DNA of 63,464 nucleotides from a bacterium (GTDB taxonomy: Bacteria > RBG-13-66-14 > B26-G2 > WVWN01): contig DATKVX010000056.1 of the NCBI GenBank assembly GCA_035529855.1, positions 1-63,464 of the forward strand, read 5' to 3'. Shown in pieces: positions 61,319 through 63,464 of the stretch; the stretch's first letter is position 1; every line of letters starts with the position of its first letter. The position numbers were made by a program, and so were the translations under genes. The notes below the pieces were generated by a model. The model was not told where the DNA came from. It ran no database searches and was given only the letters and a program-made list of their open reading frames with translations.

Positions 61319-63313
61319 TTAGTCAAGGGGGAACGGCGGCCTCCGTTCCTCGGCGAGCTTCCCCGCCCCGCGCTCTTCGCCCGGGTCGCGATACACCGCG
61401 AGCCGGTTAAGATATAAGAAACGCTTTTCGCCGGTGGCGCGGTCAAGCATGCCGTTGCGCAGGGTAATCTTAATCTCGTGCTCGCCGGCGTCGAGTGCGG
61501 CCCTCGTCTCGTAAAACCACCAATAATCGCTCGTAACTACGAACGTCGAGAGCGCCTTCCCGTCTACGGCCACCCATGCCGCCGGCCACTCGCCCCCCGC
61601 GAACGTACCGCGCGCCTGCACGCAGACCACGTACCGGCCCTCCTTCGGCACCTTGACGTTGAACCGTTTTACATTACCGGCGTCGCGGAGGACCCTGAAT
61701 TCTTTTTTCTGCGTCCCGCGCTCCGCTTCGTAAATCCTCAACGGTTTAAGCTTGGCCGCCCCGCGACAACGGTACAGGACCCTCGGCCATCCGTTGAACG
61801 GCACCAACGCCACCGGCTCGGCGTTGCGTATTATACGAAATAGCGACGCCCGCATTTTATTCCCATCGACCCCCGGGCCCAGGTCCGCGTTATCCAACTC
61901 GTAATCCGTGAGGAAGGCGTCGCCGCGCCCCCCCTTGACTTTCGGCGAGGGGCGGGTGACGTCGTTAATAAACTCTTTGACCTCTTTGAGTTCGCTACGG
62001 CCGCCCGACCCCCCAACTATGCGGGTGCGTTTCGTCTGGTTGTCGAGCCAGATCGCCGTGCGCATACGCGAAATTAAAATGACGTCGCCCGGCTGCGTGG
62101 CGGTCGCGATTACGCAGGCCGCCCGCTCGGCCGGGTCCCGGCCGGGGCGGCTGGTAGGTAGTATTAAACGAGTGAAATTAACGGCGGCCACGCACGCTAT
62201 TACGGCGGCGGCCGGGAGGACGAAGGCGAGACGCGTCGGCGCCGCTAAACCGAATAGTATCCACAACGGCATTATCGTGGCGACCCACCATTCCGCGTTC
62301 TGGGGCGCCCACCACGAAAAAAAGATATGGTAAACGAGGAACCAGGTTATCCCCGCGGCGAGCCACCACCTCTTTTCCCGCCACAAACGCTTCCCTTTTA
62401 CGGCGACGACGGCTATCACCGCCGCCAAAAACACGGCGCCCGGCCCAAGTCGCGGTACGAATTCGGCCCAGCTAATGCCGGTCAATAAGCAATTTAAACG
62501 GTCCCCCGGCGCGACCGCGGCCGCGAAGAGTCGCAACGCACCGTCCCAAAACCTACTCCAATCGAAACGGCCCCACCCTCCCCACCAATGGAGGAAAGTT
62601 ATCCACTTATAAAACGACCCGCCATGGGTACCTCGATAAAATAACCGAAAGATGAGCACGTACGGCAGGAAGGCCAAGACGGCGTAAATCGCGCCCAAAA
62701 TCGATAAACGCAACCATCGCCCTTCCTTGTTTTGGGCCAGCAATATGGCGGCGACGGGGAAGAAAAGCGTTATCGAAATGTGAAACCACGCTCCTACCGA
62801 AAGCCAAACCGCAACCGCCGCCGCCGAGTACCATCGGCGCGCCGGCGCCGCCAATAGCAGCAACGCCCCCACGATGAAAAAAGGTATTGCCGACCGCTGT
62901 TCCGCGCCCCCGGCGTAGAACCACCACGCCGCCGAAAACGTCGCGGCGCCCAACGCGAGTAAAGACGCCCGCAACGTCACGCCGACTCGCCGCAGCAAGA
63001 GGAAGAACCCGGCCGCAGCGGCGCCCGTGAAAATCGACGATACCGCCGCGGCCAAGGCAAGCGGCGACCCGCCGTAGCCGAGGGGGCGTAAGCCTTTCAG
63101 GAGAAGCCAAATTAGGGGAGTAAATGCGAGGTGATTCTGGTGTAAAAAAATCCCTATTTCCGGCGCGTCTATGCTCGTCGCCGTCTTAATGGCGTCGCAG
63201 TGTTGATAATGCGTCCTGAAAGCGTAATATAATACGACCAAGCCTACGGCTATAAAGGCCGCCAGCCAACGGTCCCGCACCGCTAGCGGTTGCCCCCGTT
63301 CTCCTTCTCCCAC
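61319..63313 (-). CDS. GT-C-like membrane protein with carbohydrate-binding-like C-terminus
   Basis: A 664-residue protein, starting at GTG 63313 seven bases after AGGAGG. Residues 15-400 have about ten membrane segments and a GT39/PMT-like layout: SIDAPEIGIFLHQNHLAFTPL in the first loop, AWWFYAGGAEQRSAIPFF, GAWFHISITL and WWAPQNAEWW. The usual Asp-Glu pair is not clear in the first loop. Residues 410-530 form a soluble domain. The last 100 residues are a beta domain (GRYVVCVQARGTFAGGEWPAAWVAVDG, EHEIKITL, LYLNRLAVYRD) like a calcium-dependent carbohydrate-binding module. The stop lies 27 bases upstream of the polA start. It probably transfers or binds glycans at the periplasmic face. Confidence 0.65.
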   Translation of the reverse strand: MGEGERGQPLAVRDRWLAAFIAVGLVVLYYAFRTHYQHCDAIKTATSIDAPEIGIFLHQNHLAFTPLIWLLLKGLRPLGYGGSPLALAAAVSSIFTGAAAAGFFLLLRRVGVTLRASLLALGAATFSAAWWFYAGGAEQRSAIPFFIVGALLLLAAPARRWYSAAAVAVWLSVGAWFHISITLFFPVAAILLAQNKEGRWLRLSILGAIYAVLAFLPYVLIFRLFYRGTHGGSFYKWITFLHWWGGWGRFDWSRFWDGALRLFAAAVAPGDRLNCLLTGISWAEFVPRLGPGAVFLAAVIAVVAVKGKRLWREKRWWLAAGITWFLVYHIFFSWWAPQNAEWWVATIMPLWILFGLAAPTRLAFVLPAAAVIACVAAVNFTRLILPTSRPGRDPAERAACVIATATQPGDVILISRMRTAIWLDNQTKRTRIVGGSGGRSELKEVKEFINDVTRPSPKVKGGRGDAFLTDYELDNADLGPGVDGNKMRASLFRIIRNAEPVALVPFNGWPRVLYRCRGAAKLKPLRIYEAERGTQKKEFRVLRDAGNVKRFNVKVPKEGRYVVCVQARGTFAGGEWPAAWVAVDGKALSTFVVTSDYWWFYETRAALDAGEHEIKITLRNGMLDRATGEKRFLYLNRLAVYRDPGEERGAGKLAEERRPPFPLD

Positions 63314-63464
63314 GAAGCTTCCTCCTGACCTTTAAAATAGCCACCTGACCGAAGCGCGGCCCCAAAAGCCGCCCCGGCGCCCAACCGAACCTCACGCCGA
63401 GAATTAAGACGTTACTATACAACACATCAACGTTAACCGACACATAAAAAAGGGGCCGGCGCCG
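63314..63464. other. Terminal intergenic stretch
   Basis: I see no gene here. The last bases (GGGGCCGGCGCCG after an A run) may be half of a terminator hairpin cut by the window end. Confidence 0.3.

Overview
This is a GC-rich chromosomal window from a Gram-negative bacterium that I cannot place exactly. The two-subunit glycyl-tRNA synthetase, lipoprotein signals, many secreted beta-propellers, a gingipain-like protease, an alpha-2-macroglobulin and two unfamiliar C-terminal tails suit a deep-branching, probably uncultivated lineage near the FCB or candidate-phylum bacteria. That placement is inference. Promoters are easy to read: TTGACA-like and TATAAT-like boxes, usually exactly 17 bases apart, precede many genes.

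Layout. (1) 1-4410: a duplicated module of a REP-associated tyrosine transposase (one copy cut by the window edge, one with nonsense codons) and a membrane glycosyltransferase, set among 20-base REP-type hairpins. (2) 4440-13528: housekeeping genes ileS, a DksA-type zinc protein, lspA, a small lipoprotein, thiG-thiE and glyQ-glyS. (3) 13562-17667: an anchored protein, a lipoprotein resembling glycoside hydrolases and a GT4 glycosyltransferase. (4) 17745-22917, minus strand: gyrA, a barrel-like protein, a receiver-GGDEF regulator and a secreted protein. (5) 23061-29025: a glycan operon with a TPR membrane protein, two Wzy/WaaL-type ligase paralogues and a phosphodiesterase. (6) 29135-37339: a TPR protein with two Roadblock proteins, an orphan AT-richer DNA methyltransferase, efp, accB-accC, comB and another TPR protein. 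(7) 37390-43237: two identical tRNA-Gly genes flanking a minus-strand operon of three beta-propellers and a C25 protease, then tRNA-Cys. (8) 43330-57151: secreted proteins, two proteases of different families, an alpha-2-macroglobulin and a HEAT-repeat protein. (9) 57365-63313: tRNA-Leu, two lipoproteins, polA and a further membrane glycosyltransferase.

The most unusual region is 45.4-50.0 kb. A subtilisin-like protease and a C13/caspase-like cysteine protease, unrelated to each other, both end in the same Cys-motif, hydrophobic segment and RRKFK tail. Each is preceded on the same strand by a small secreted protein that is a stand-alone paralogue of that protease's own N-terminal domain. I read these as two protease/pro-domain pairs sharing one envelope-sorting route, next to a large protease-trapping protein. 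A second, different tail (S-x-G-R-x-K-A-L-F-R at the very C-terminus) is shared by two of the beta-propellers. Both tails were found by reading, not by database search.

In noncoding DNA the window has four tRNA genes, several intrinsic terminators, three leader-like regions with terminator-like hairpins, and one unassigned structured stretch at 31428-31488.
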